The notes under the pieces were generated by a model, which saw nothing but the letters and a program-made list of their open reading frames with translations, searched no databases and was not told where the DNA came from. Both the position numbers and the translations under genes were made by a program. Positions 1 through 7,609 of a DNA stretch of 64,000 bases are shown piece after piece. The stretch spans positions 62,001-126,000 of the forward strand of contig NZ_JADPKT010000087.1 in assembly GCF_023074075.1 (NCBI RefSeq). Reading direction: 5' to 3'. The stretch comes from Bradyrhizobium sp. 138 (lineage in GTDB: Bacteria > Pseudomonadota > Alphaproteobacteria > Rhizobiales > Xanthobacteraceae). Numbering within the stretch: the first letter of the stretch is position 1; each line of letters begins with the position of its first letter.

Positions 1-967
1 CGATGCGGCCGCCTTCGTTGAAATTGCAGACGGAGACGCCAACCGCGGCGCCATCCACGGTGTTGTTGGCAATCACCGCGGCCTCGAAGGCGAACTCGGA
101 ATACAGCGCGACCTCGCGCACGTCGCTGACGCTGTTGCCGGTGATATGGATGTTCGAAGCGGAGTTACCGCGCACTGCGGAGTAATCACAGTTCCTGATG
201 CGGTTGCCGCGCACGATCACGTTGCCGGCACGGAAGGCGTTGATGGCGTTGCCGTACTGACCGGAGCCGCCTGGGCCCGCCTTGATGTTCTCGATGCGGT
301 TGTCGGTGACCAGCGTGCCGTCGTCACCGATCGCCGTGCGCAGGATCTCGATGCCGTTGTCGTTGGTGCCGATGATGGTGTTGCGGGAGACGTGAAGACC
401 CTTGGCATCGAACGACACCACTGCCGTCACCGCGATGTCAGTGAAGATGTTGCCGGAGATCTCGCCGGATACCTGCTCGAGCCAGATGCCGCTGCCGCCC
501 GACTTCGTGATCTCGCAATCGGCGATGCGGACGTCGCGCCCGCCGAGAACGTGGATCAGTCCGCGTCGCGCCGGCAATGGAACGCTGCCGCCGTCGAAGG
601 TGATGCCGGTGAGGCCGATCGCGTCAGAGCCCTCGCTCTGGATCGCCGAGGCGCCGCCGGTGAAGAGAATTTTCGTCGCTCCGCGCACACCGATCAATTG
701 GGCGCCGTTCGGCAGCCGCAGCAGCCCGCTGCGGTAAATGCCGGGCGGTAACGCCAGCGGCATCTGCACCCGCGCGGCCTCATCGATGGCGCGCTGAAGC
801 GCGCGCGTCTGATCTTCGTTGCTGCCTGGCCGCACACCGTATTGCGTGGCATCGCGGCCGAGCAGGGACGTCAGCGGCGCAGCGCGCGCGGCGTCGGCCG
901 GTATGGCCAGCGCGCCGGCGATGCCGGCGGTGGAAGCTCCGATGAGATGGCGGCGATTGAGGTCCAT
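1..967 (-). CDS. Tat-exported parallel beta-helix repeat protein (5' portion, truncated by window edge)
   Basis: Reading from ATG at 967, the product opens with a twin-arginine leader (MDLNRRHLIGASTAG) and a small-residue stretch ending near AARAAP, so export by Tat is likely. The following 300 or so residues carry repeated turns of the kind NxIxG/ITGN with alternating hydrophobics (for example VIVRGNRIRNCDYSAVRGN), as in right-handed parallel beta-helices of pectate-lyase type. This matches the Tat-exported uncharacterised repeat family (TIGR03808-like). The C-terminal part lies beyond base 1. The substrate is unknown; a carbohydrate-binding or lyase-like role is only suggested by the fold. 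Nothing in the visible part is disrupted. Confidence 0.85.
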   Translation of the reverse strand, partial: MDLNRRHLIGASTAGIAGALAIPADAARAAPLTSLLGRDATQYGVRPGSNEDQTRALQRAIDEAARVQMPLALPPGIYRSGLLRLPNGAQLIGVRGATKILFTGGASAIQSEGSDAIGLTGITFDGGSVPLPARRGLIHVLGGRDVRIADCEITKSGGSGIWLEQVSGEISGNIFTDIAVTAVVSFDAKGLHVSRNTIIGTNDNGIEILRTAIGDDGTLVTDNRIENIKAGPGGSGQYGNAINAFRAGNVIVRGNRIRNCDYSAVRGNSASNIHITGNSVSDVREVALYSEFAFEAAVIANNTVDGAAVGVSVCNFNEGGRI

Positions 968-1077
968 GAGGCGTCCTCCGGCGGACGCGGGCGTCCGCGC
1001 GGGATTAGGTAGCGCAGCGCGGCCGGGGCCGTGAGGATTGTTCGCGGTAGGGTTAAATGTTTACACAGGGAGGTGCG

Positions 1078-1201
1078 GTAGGGTGGGTTAGCCTCGTGGC
1101 TGCGCGAAGCGCGGTCCGCGCGGCGTAACCCACCATCTCACTGCGATTACGGTGTTTGCTGAAGCCAAGATGGTGGATTACGCTTCGCTAATCCACCCTA
1201 C
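1078..1201. repeat. Mosaic palindromic intergenic repeat, copy 1
   Basis: The element begins GTAGGGTGGGTTAGC and ends GCTAATCCACCCTAC, so its ends are inverted copies of each other. Internal blocks (GTAACCCACCATC and GATGGTGGATTACG) are also inverted. Related copies lie at 19676-19754, 19777-19889 and 24315-24401. It sits between the beta-helix gene and pcp, close to the 3' end of pcp, and could fold in RNA. It has no coding content. Confidence 0.85.
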
Positions 1202-1854
1202 GAAACCTGTGTGTTCCGCGTCTTCCTTGCCAGCCCCACCGTCTCCATCAGCATGGCCTCGCCCGCATCCACCAGTTCCTCCAGCGTGATGCGCGGCGCC
1301 CCCTTGCGGCGCACCGCGCCGCTGCGCGCGAGTAGGGGAATATGGATGAACGCGGCGAGCTGGGGGCCACCGGCCCCGACGCGCTCGATCGCGCGCCAGC
1401 TTAGATAGTTGCAGAGATAGGCGCCGGCATCGCGCGAGGGCCGTGCATCGATGCCGGTCAGGCGCGCGGCGCGCAGCAGCCTTGCCGTGTGCGGGCCGAA
1501 TGTCATGGCGTCCGCGTGGCCGGCGATGCCGCGCTTGCTCGAGCGGGTGTTGGCGGCATCGGGCCAGAGCATGGTGACGGCGTTGCGCGCGCGGGTCTCG
1601 ATCCGCAGGTAGGGCGTGCGCGCGGCGAGGCCGAACATCAAAAGCGCATCCGGCTTCACTTTCGCGAGCACATCAGGCAATTGCTGGTCGACCGCGGCAT
1701 AGGTGACCGGGAAGATGTGGCTGGAGATCGAGACATCGTCGAGCGCCGGACGGCGCAGTTGCGCGAGCCGCGCCACCAGTGGCTGCGTTGGGTTGTAGGG
1801 CGCGCCGGGAAACGGCCCGAAGCCGGTGAGGAGAACGCGGAGTTTTTCCCTCAT
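1198..1854 (-). CDS. pcp: Pyroglutamyl-peptidase I (peptidase C15)
   Basis: A 218-residue cytoplasmic cysteine peptidase that removes N-terminal pyroglutamate from peptides. The opening VLLTGFGPFPG is the family signature. The catalytic triad is recognisable as Glu86 (in YLRIETRARN), Cys148 (in AYLCNYLSW) and His171 (in AAFIHIPLL), and the length fits the family. The start ATG overlaps the TGA of meaB by four bases (ATGA), so the two genes are translationally coupled, although no functional link between pyroglutamate removal and MeaB is known. The stop codon sits at the edge of the mosaic repeat at 1078-1201. Confidence 0.9.
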   Translation of the reverse strand: MREKLRVLLTGFGPFPGAPYNPTQPLVARLAQLRRPALDDVSISSHIFPVTYAAVDQQLPDVLAKVKPDALLMFGLAARTPYLRIETRARNAVTMLWPDAANTRSSKRGIAGHADAMTFGPHTARLLRAARLTGIDARPSRDAGAYLCNYLSWRAIERVGAGGPQLAAFIHIPLLARSGAVRRKGAPRITLEELVDAGEAMLMETVGLARKTRNTQVS

Positions 1855-2840
1855 TGCAGCAACCCCAACATCTGCTCGGCGGCGAGCGCCGGCGTGAGAT
1901 GGCCGTCGGCGACCTCAGCCTCGATCTTCCGGACCTTCGTTCGCACCGATGCCTCGCTGCGCAGCCGCGCCAGCATCCGCTGCTCCAGCATCGACCACAT
2001 CCATTTCACCTGTTGATCGCGCCGGCGCGCGGCGAAGTCGCCGGATGCGTTCATCGCCTTGCGGTGATCCAACACCTTCTGCCAGATCTTTGCGATGCCA
2101 TCGCCAGTGAGCGCCGAATAGGTCTCGACCGGTGGATGCCAATGCTCGGACCGGGGGCTGAGGATGTGCAGCGCGCCGCGATAGTCGGCGGCGGTGATCT
2201 TGGCGCGCTTGAGATTGTCGCCGTCGGCCTTGTTGATCGCGATCATGTCGGCGAGCTCGACCAGGCCCTTCTTGATGCCCTGCAGCTCGTCGCCGCCGCC
2301 CGGCAGCATCAGGGCGAGGAAGAAATCGGTCATGTCGCAGACCGCGGTCTCGGACTGGCCGATGCCGACAGTCTCAACCAGCACGACGCCGAAGCCAGCC
2401 GCCTCGCAGAGTAGCATGGCCTCGCGGGTCTTGGCCGCAACGCCGCCGAGCGTGCCCGAGGACGGCGACGGGCGGATAAAGGCATCATCCGAGGCCGACA
2501 GCCGCGCCATCCGCGTCTTGTCACCGAGGATCGAGCCGCCGCTGCGCGCCGAGGACGGGTCGACGGCAAGCACCGCGACCTTGTGGCCCTGCTCGATCAG
2601 ATAGGTGCCCAGCGCGTCGATGGTGGTGGACTTGCCGACGCCGGGCGATCCCGTGATGCCGACGCGGAAAGCCTTGCCGGTGTCCGGCAGCAGCATCTGC
2701 ACCAGTTCGCGCGCCATCGCCTGATGGTCGCCGCGCCGGCTCTCCACCAGCGTGATGGCGCGCGCCAGCGCCGCGCGGCTGCCGGCGCGCAGGTCCTTGG
2801 CGATGGTCTTGATGTCGAGCGGGGCTTTCTTCTCAGTCAT
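1851..2840 (-). CDS. meaB: Methylmalonyl-CoA mutase-associated GTPase MeaB
   Basis: A 329-residue G3E-type P-loop GTPase that protects methylmalonyl-CoA mutase and gates loading of its adenosylcobalamin cofactor. The Walker A motif GSPGVGKST lies at residues 65-73, followed by VDPSS (switch region) and the guanine-specificity motif NKAD. The C-terminal helical segment (RSEASVRTKVRKIEAEV) matches the MeaB dimerisation arm. The mutase genes it should serve lie 5 to 9 kb away at 7610-12114 on the same strand, separated by the tct transporter. It starts 52 bases after the tctA stop and overlaps pcp by four bases, so it may be read as the tail of the tct unit. Confidence 0.93.
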   Translation of the reverse strand: MTEKKAPLDIKTIAKDLRAGSRAALARAITLVESRRGDHQAMARELVQMLLPDTGKAFRVGITGSPGVGKSTTIDALGTYLIEQGHKVAVLAVDPSSARSGGSILGDKTRMARLSASDDAFIRPSPSSGTLGGVAAKTREAMLLCEAAGFGVVLVETVGIGQSETAVCDMTDFFLALMLPGGGDELQGIKKGLVELADMIAINKADGDNLKRAKITAADYRGALHILSPRSEHWHPPVETYSALTGDGIAKIWQKVLDHRKAMNASGDFAARRRDQQVKWMWSMLEQRMLARLRSEASVRTKVRKIEAEVADGHLTPALAAEQMLGLLQ

Positions 2841-2891
2841 GCCCTGCTTTACAACGCCGCGGCGGGGCAGGCGAGGGCCGCCCGCCTGGAA

Positions 2892-4403
2892 TCACCGGGA
2901 TGCTGCCGCCGCCGTCTGCGCCGGTTTCATCTTGCGCCACACCCACACCATCACCGGCCACAGCAGGGCGCCGATCGCCATCGCGGCGAGGATGGCGGCA
3001 ACCGGACGTTCGAAGAACGGCAGAATGCTGCCGTCGGACTTGATCAGCGAGGTGACAAAGGCCTGCTCGACCATGGTGCCCATGACGATGCCGAGCACCA
3101 TGGCGGCGACGGGATAGCCGTTCGCCTCCATGACATAGCCGACCATGCCGAAGGCGGCGACGGTGACGACGCCGAACATGTTGTTGCCGATCGCGAACGA
3201 TCCGACTGCGCAGCACAGCATGATGATCGGCATGATGGCCGAGCGCGGCGCCAGCAGGATGTAGGCCGCGACGCGGATCATGGCGATGCCGAGCGGGATC
3301 ATCATGATGTTCGCGATGATGAACATCAGATAGATCGCGTACATGCTCGACGCTTTCTCGGTGAACAGCGTCGGGCCCGGATTGAGACCCTTCATGTAAA
3401 GCACGCCGATCGCGATCGCCGCGATGGTGTCGCCGGGGATGCCGAACAGCAGCGACGGCACCCAGCCCGAGGCGATGCTGGCATTGTTGCTGGCGCCGGC
3501 CTCGACCAGGCCCTCGACATGGCCGGTGCCGAACTTCTCCGGCTCCTTGGAGAAGCGCTTCGACATCGCGTAGGAGACCCAGGCGGCCATGTCGGCGCCG
3601 GCACCGGGCAGCACGCCGATGATGATGCCGACGATGTTCCCGCGCGTCATCTGCCAGTGATACAGCTTGGTCAGCCGCCACTGGCCGGCCATGATGCTTC
3701 CGAATTTTCGCCGCGGCAGCGGCGGCGGCTCCGGCGTCAGCATCGCGCGCATCACCTGCGCCACCGCGAACACGCCGACCAGCGCCGGGATCGGCTCGAT
3801 GCCGCCGAACAGATCGGTGAGGCCGAAGGTGAAGCGCGGTACGCCGCCGGGATTCTCGATGCCGACGCAGGAGACGAGCAAGCCGATGAACATGCCGGCG
3901 ATCGCCTTCACCGGCGAGGAACGCGCCACCAAGGTGGCGCACATCAGGCCGAGCAGGGCCAGCCAGAAATATTCGAAGGTCGAGAACGACAGCGCGATCT
4001 CGGCAAGGGGCGGCGCAAGGATCATCAGCGACAGGACGCCGGCGATGCCGCCGACGGCGGAAAACCAGACGCCGGCACCCAGTGCGAGCTCGGCCTGGCC
4101 CTTGCGGGTCATGGCATAGGCCTCGTCGGCATAGGCGGCGGAGGCGGGCGTGCCGGGAATGCGCAGCAATGCGCCCGGAATATCACCGGAGAAGATCGCC
4201 ATCGAGGACGCCGCGACGATGGTCGCGACGGCCGCGATCGGCGACAGATAGAAGGTCACGGGGACGAGCAGGGCGGTCGCCATCGTTGCTGACAGGCCCG
4301 GCAGCGAGCCGATGACGAGGCCGTACACGGAGGCTGCGAACATCGCGATGATGACCTCCCAGGTGGAGATCAGCGCGAACGCGTCAAGCAGGGTTTTCAG
4401 CAT
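2892..4403 (-). CDS. tctA: Tripartite tricarboxylate transporter, large permease TctA
   Basis: A 503-residue integral membrane protein with about 12 hydrophobic segments and the glycine-rich family signatures: YGLVIGSLPGLSATMATALL near the N terminus and GVLPGAGADMAAWVSYAMSK near residue 270. It is the main translocation subunit of the TctABC secondary transporters, which take up citrate-like carboxylates using a periplasmic binding protein. It starts four bases after the tctB stop, so the two are co-transcribed, and a matching TctC is encoded upstream at 5168-6160. The substrate cannot be read from sequence. The long opposite-strand reading frame here is a GC-rich shadow. Confidence 0.92.
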   Translation of the reverse strand: MLKTLLDAFALISTWEVIIAMFAASVYGLVIGSLPGLSATMATALLVPVTFYLSPIAAVATIVAASSMAIFSGDIPGALLRIPGTPASAAYADEAYAMTRKGQAELALGAGVWFSAVGGIAGVLSLMILAPPLAEIALSFSTFEYFWLALLGLMCATLVARSSPVKAIAGMFIGLLVSCVGIENPGGVPRFTFGLTDLFGGIEPIPALVGVFAVAQVMRAMLTPEPPPLPRRKFGSIMAGQWRLTKLYHWQMTRGNIVGIIIGVLPGAGADMAAWVSYAMSKRFSKEPEKFGTGHVEGLVEAGASNNASIASGWVPSLLFGIPGDTIAAIAIGVLYMKGLNPGPTLFTEKASSMYAIYLMFIIANIMMIPLGIAMIRVAAYILLAPRSAIMPIIMLCCAVGSFAIGNNMFGVVTVAAFGMVGYVMEANGYPVAAMVLGIVMGTMVEQAFVTSLIKSDGSILPFFERPVAAILAAMAIGALLWPVMVWVWRKMKPAQTAAAASR

Positions 4404-4407
4404 GGGA

Positions 4408-4896
4408 TTACCAGGGCGTCGGCAACAGGCCGGCGGGCAGCGGCACGCGCAGCAGCTTGCCGAAGATGAGGTGAATGGCGAACGGCGAGAGCGCCGCGAG
4501 CGGCAGGGTCAGCTTCCATTTGGCCCCGAGCGCGGTCGAGGTGACGTAGACCATGATCGCCGCGGTGATGATGAAGCCCAGCCGGTCGGCGGCAAACACA
4601 TAGAACAGCAGCAGCGCCGGCGGCAGCAGGGCGCGCAGGCCGTAGAGCTTGCTTTGCGGCGGCGGGGCGGCCTGGCCGTCCTCGAACGGGATCAGCTCTT
4701 CCTCCTCCTCGAAGGAGTGGCCGATCCCGAACACGATCGCGAGCCCGCACAGCGCCAGCCCCGTGCCGATCACCAGCGGAAACACGTTGGGACCGACCGG
4801 CTGCCCCGGTACCGGCGGCAAGATCCAGCCGCCATAGGCAGCCGCCGCGCCGAGCACAACGAGAAACAATCCCGTGACGGAGTCGGGAAGACGCAT
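4408..4896 (-). CDS. tctB: Tripartite tricarboxylate transporter, small permease TctB
   Basis: A 162-residue protein with four predicted transmembrane helices, including VTGLFLVVLGAAAAYGGWIL at the start. An acidic cytoplasmic loop (SFEEEEELIPFED) lies in the middle. Size, topology and position directly upstream of tctA identify it as the small TctB subunit, a poorly conserved family. About 270 bases separate it from tctC, and that gap holds a palindromic repeat (4986-5097), so tctC may be uncoupled from tctBA by RNA structure, which would help produce more binding protein than permease. Confidence 0.88.
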   Translation of the reverse strand: MRLPDSVTGLFLVVLGAAAAYGGWILPPVPGQPVGPNVFPLVIGTGLALCGLAIVFGIGHSFEEEEELIPFEDGQAAPPPQSKLYGLRALLPPALLLFYVFAADRLGFIITAAIMVYVTSTALGAKWKLTLPLAALSPFAIHLIFGKLLRVPLPAGLLPTPW

Positions 4897-4985
4897 AGGG
4901 AGAAGTCCTGTCAGAATTCCTGGAGAAGCGCTCGCTCTCCCCGCGTGGGTTGGGCTAGCGAATGTGCCGAAAGCGCTTGGCCTGC

Positions 4986-5097
4986 ATGGTTCGAGACGTC
5001 CGCTTTCGCGGGCTCCTCACCATGAGGGTCTGATATCTCGCCGCAAAACACGACCTCGTCCTGAGGGCCTGCCCTAGGCGGGCGTCTCGAAGGATGG
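4986..5097. repeat. Palindromic intergenic repeat between tctC and tctB
   Basis: The segment opens ATGGTTCGAGACG and closes GCGTCTCGAAGGAT, giving inverted ends. Internal blocks CTCCTCACCATGAGG and CCTCGTCCTGAGGG resemble the same unit again. No ORF is preserved. This class of repeat is common in Bradyrhizobium intergenic DNA by recollection. Its place inside the tct unit suggests an RNA-stability or partial-termination role, which is inference. Confidence 0.7.
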
Positions 5098-5167
5098 GCA
5101 GCAAGCGAGCTACTCGCCACCTTCTTCTTCATATGCGAAACCGCCGCACGCGAGGAAAGGTGAACAA

Positions 5168-6160
5168 TTACGCCTTGCTGAGGCCCGCCGCCTTCATCGC
5201 CTCGCCCATCTGGGCGTCGCCCTTGTCCATGAAGCTGGCGAAGTGCGCGGCATCGCCCCAGACGGTGCCGAAGCCGCGATTGCTCATGAAGTCCTTGAAC
5301 TCGGCGGACTCGTAGACCTTCTTCAGCGCCGCGGTGAGCTTCGTCGCGATCTCCGGTGGCAGGTTCTTCGGTGCGCCGATGCCGCGCCAGGCGCCGGTCG
5401 CGTAGTCGATGCCCATCGCCTCCTTCAGCGTCGGCACGTCCTTGAAGACAGGATTGCGCGCGGGCGCCATGATCGCGAGGCTCCTGGCCTTGCCCGCCTC
5501 GATGATGGCACGCGCCTCCGGCACCGAGCAGGTGGTAAGGTCGAGGCCGCCGGCGGCGAGATCCTGCATCGCGGGCGCCGCGCCGTTCGATGGCACCCAA
5601 GCGACCTGGTTGGCGGGCAGGCCCATCGCCTGCATCCAGCCGACCAGCGCCAGATGCCAGATGCCGCCCTGGCCGGTGCCTGAAGCCTTGAACTTGCCGG
5701 GAGGGGCGGCCTTGATCGCCTCGGCGAGCTCCTTGACCGTCTTGTAGGGCGAGGAGGAGGAGACTTGGATGCCCGGGGGGTCCTCGTTCATCAGCGCGAG
5801 CGGCGTGTAGCTCTTCGGCGTCAGGTCGGTGAGCCCCTGCCAATGCATCATCGAGATTTCGACTGTGAGCATGCCGATGGTGTAGCCGTCGGGCTGAGCG
5901 GTCGCGATCGCGCTATGGCCGACCACGCCGGAGCCGCCGGTGCGATTGACCACGTTGAAGGGCTGGCCGAGGTCCTTTTCCAGCAGCGCGGCGACAATGC
6001 GCGCGGTCGCATCGGTTCCGCCGCCTGCGCCCCACGGCACGATCACCGTGACCGGCCGAGCCGGATAGGCTTGTGCGAGCGCGGGCTTGAACCCGAAAGC
6101 GGCGGATGCCGCGACTGCGGCCGTTGAAGCCGCAAAGCTGCGGCGCGAAATCTTGGACAT
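5168..6160 (-). CDS. tctC: Tripartite tricarboxylate transporter substrate-binding protein (TctC/Bug family)
   Basis: A 330-residue periplasmic binding protein. I chose ATG at 6160 because it is preceded by GGGAGG and opens a clear signal sequence (MSKISRRSFAASTAAVAASA) with a twin-arginine pair and cleavage near ALAQAYP. The mature protein begins YPARPVTVIVPWGAGGGTD, the Bug-family signature, followed by VVNRTGGSGVVGHSAIA. It delivers a carboxylate to TctBA, encoded downstream on the same strand. A 12-base palindrome resembling a LacI-type operator lies about 83 bases upstream. A longer in-frame extension to 6331 has no ribosome-binding site and was rejected. Confidence 0.92.
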   Translation of the reverse strand: MSKISRRSFAASTAAVAASAAFGFKPALAQAYPARPVTVIVPWGAGGGTDATARIVAALLEKDLGQPFNVVNRTGGSGVVGHSAIATAQPDGYTIGMLTVEISMMHWQGLTDLTPKSYTPLALMNEDPPGIQVSSSSPYKTVKELAEAIKAAPPGKFKASGTGQGGIWHLALVGWMQAMGLPANQVAWVPSNGAAPAMQDLAAGGLDLTTCSVPEARAIIEAGKARSLAIMAPARNPVFKDVPTLKEAMGIDYATGAWRGIGAPKNLPPEIATKLTAALKKVYESAEFKDFMSNRGFGTVWGDAAHFASFMDKGDAQMGEAMKAAGLSKA

Positions 6161-6242
6161 TGAATGCCTCCCAGCGGCGCCCATGACGTCGGGCGCTCTT
6201 GTCAATGGCGACATTCTAGTCGGCTTTGCAGCATCGCTGCAA

Positions 6243-6254
6243 GGTAGCGCTACC
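6243..6254. promoter_or_regulatory. Perfect 12-base palindrome GGTAGCGCTACC upstream of tctC
   Basis: GGTAGCGCTACC is fully symmetric with a central CG, the layout of LacI/GalR-family operators. It lies between the divergent tctC and SRPBCC genes. No LacI-family gene is in the window, so a regulator would have to be encoded elsewhere. Function is inferred from form and position only. Confidence 0.45.
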
Positions 6255-6377
6255 AACGAGATCGACATGCTGTGTGAAAACTGCATGCCCATCGGAGGGG
6301 CCATCGGAAATCGGGTGGGTTTTGCCGGCACGCGCCGTCAATCTGAGCGCGTAAGGAAAACCAAAGGCAAGCCCCCG

Positions 6378-6845
6378 ATGACCCAAGCCTATTACAGCGC
6401 GGTGCTGGACCGCCCGCTAGACGAAGTCTGGTCGCTGATCCGCGATTTCAACAATTATCCCGCCTATATCGACGGCGTGAGCGAGAGCGTGATCGAAGAC
6501 GACAGGCGCGGCGATGAAGTCGGCGCCATCAGACGCTTCTGCTATCTCGGAAACTGGATCCGCCAGCGCCTGGTCGATCACTCGGACCAACAGCATAGCC
6601 TGACCTATGCCGGTCTCGAAGCGCTGCCCTATCCGCAAGATGACGGAAGCCCAAAGCCAGCGCCGGCGCACTATCAAGGCACCATGCATCTGCGCCCGAT
6701 CACCGAGGGCGACCGCACTCTCATCGAATGGTCGGTCGCGCTCGCTACCGAACCTGCGGACGCCGATCGCTGGCAGGCCCTGTTTGCGTCCTGGATTCCC
6801 GGTTGGGCGGATTCGCTGGCGCGGACGCTGGCTCGGGCCAGTTAG
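6378..6845 (+). CDS. SRPBCC family protein (polyketide cyclase/START-like fold)
   Basis: A 155-residue soluble protein of the Bet v1-like SRPBCC superfamily, which binds hydrophobic ligands. The opening YYSAVLDRPLDEVWSLIRDF is the usual first strand and helix, then a conserved GxxxGAIRRFCYLGNW-type segment and a C-terminal helix ending WADSLARTLARAS. ATG at 6378 was chosen because earlier in-frame starts would run through the intergenic region and the tctC promoter. It is divergent from tctC. The ligand is unknown and the neighbourhood gives no clear function. Confidence 0.83.
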   Translation: MTQAYYSAVLDRPLDEVWSLIRDFNNYPAYIDGVSESVIEDDRRGDEVGAIRRFCYLGNWIRQRLVDHSDQQHSLTYAGLEALPYPQDDGSPKPAPAHYQGTMHLRPITEGDRTLIEWSVALATEPADADRWQALFASWIPGWADSLARTLARAS

Positions 6846-6852
6846 CGATCGC

Positions 6853-7137
6853 TCACGGCTCGTCCGCATCGCCCTTGGGCCGCGCGCCGCCGAAGATGCG
6901 CGTGCCTTCCGCGGTCAGGTAAGGCTTCAGCGTCTCCCACGGCACGAAGGCGACGTACCCGCCCTCGGCGTAGGGACCGACGGCGTAGGGCGGGTAATGG
7001 AAGGTGAGGCCGGAGCTCTTGCCGGCTTCAGTTGAAGGCGCGAGCGTCACCGCGCCGATCTTCAAGAGGCTCGGCTTCAACTCCTTGAACCATTCGTCGG
7101 TCGCGGTCTCGCTGGCGCCGCGCTTCTTCTTCTCGGC
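6853..7137 (-). pseudogene. C-terminal remnant of a DUF3298 (RsiV-like) protein
   Basis: Only about 90 residues survive, from DEWFKELKPSLLKIGAVTLAP through LTFHYPPYAVGPYAEGGYV to a stop at 6853. The YPPYAVGPYAEG block followed by a short FVPWETLKPYL segment is the diagnostic C-terminal end of DUF3298 domains. The signal peptide and N-terminal part are missing. Upstream, the reading frame runs without a stop into a truncated HepT-like gene, so the two remnants meet at about 7137. It is most likely non-functional. Confidence 0.7.
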
Positions 7138-7275
7138 GGTCGACCTCGAGCAACCGCTCGACCGCAAGACGCATGAAGACGTCCTGGGCGAAGGTCTCTG
7201 AGCAGCCACGGCCCGCCTGATTTTGTCCGTCGCATCCAGGATATGGCCAATGCGGTCGGCAAAAGTCGGGGGCAC
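7138..7275 (-). pseudogene. HepT-like (DUF86) RNase toxin, truncated and frameshifted
   Basis: A GTG at 7275, one base after the TGA of the nucleotidyltransferase gene, opens PPTFADRIGHILDATDKIRR, the usual HepT N terminus. After about 27 residues the HepT-like sequence moves to the next frame, where TFAQDVFMRLAVERLLE continues the family pattern. The match then stops and a DUF3298 tail follows. The HepT catalytic RxxxxHxY segment is absent, so the toxin is inactive. The partner nucleotidyltransferase directly upstream is still intact. Confidence 0.65.
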
Positions 7276-7276
7276 G

Positions 7277-7573
7277 TCAGAACACTTCGAGAATGTCGTC
7301 TGCGATCCGCTCCGCGAAGCGGGGAGAAAGGGAGCGGCGAACAGTTGCCTGCGCTTGCAAGCCCGTCGCATCCTCGATGATGTGCTCGACATCGATCAAG
7401 TTGAGCAGCGAAAAAGAGGTGTCCGGCTCGATCTCGACGATGACGTCGATGTCGCTGTCAGGCCGATAATCGTCGCGGGCGCGTGAGCCGAAAATGGCAA
7501 GCTTCGATACGCCTTTGCCTTTGATGGCATCGGCATTCTTGCGTATGGCAGCGATGATTTCGTCACGCGTCAT
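7277..7573 (-). CDS. MntA-type nucleotidyltransferase domain protein (antitoxin of a broken HepT pair)
   Basis: A 98-residue minimal nucleotidyltransferase of the DNA polymerase beta superfamily. The active-site motif GSRARDDYRPDSDID (residues 29-43) is complete, with the two metal-binding aspartates in DID. In MntA/HepT systems this enzyme AMPylates the HepT RNase and neutralises it. Here the adjacent HepT gene is truncated, so this is an orphan antitoxin. ATG at 7573 was preferred over GTG at 7579 because an AGGTG lies upstream of it. It may persist through neutral decay or act on another HepT. Confidence 0.85.
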   Translation of the reverse strand: MTRDEIIAAIRKNADAIKGKGVSKLAIFGSRARDDYRPDSDIDVIVEIEPDTSFSLLNLIDVEHIIEDATGLQAQATVRRSLSPRFAERIADDILEVF

Positions 7574-7609
7574 GGACACACCTGGCCAGTCGTGCGGCCA
7601 GTCTATCAG

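Noticed and set aside
2583..4292. A 569-codon plus-strand open frame opposite meaB and tctA
   Set aside because: Highly arginine/histidine/aspartate biased, typical of antisense frames in high-GC DNA.
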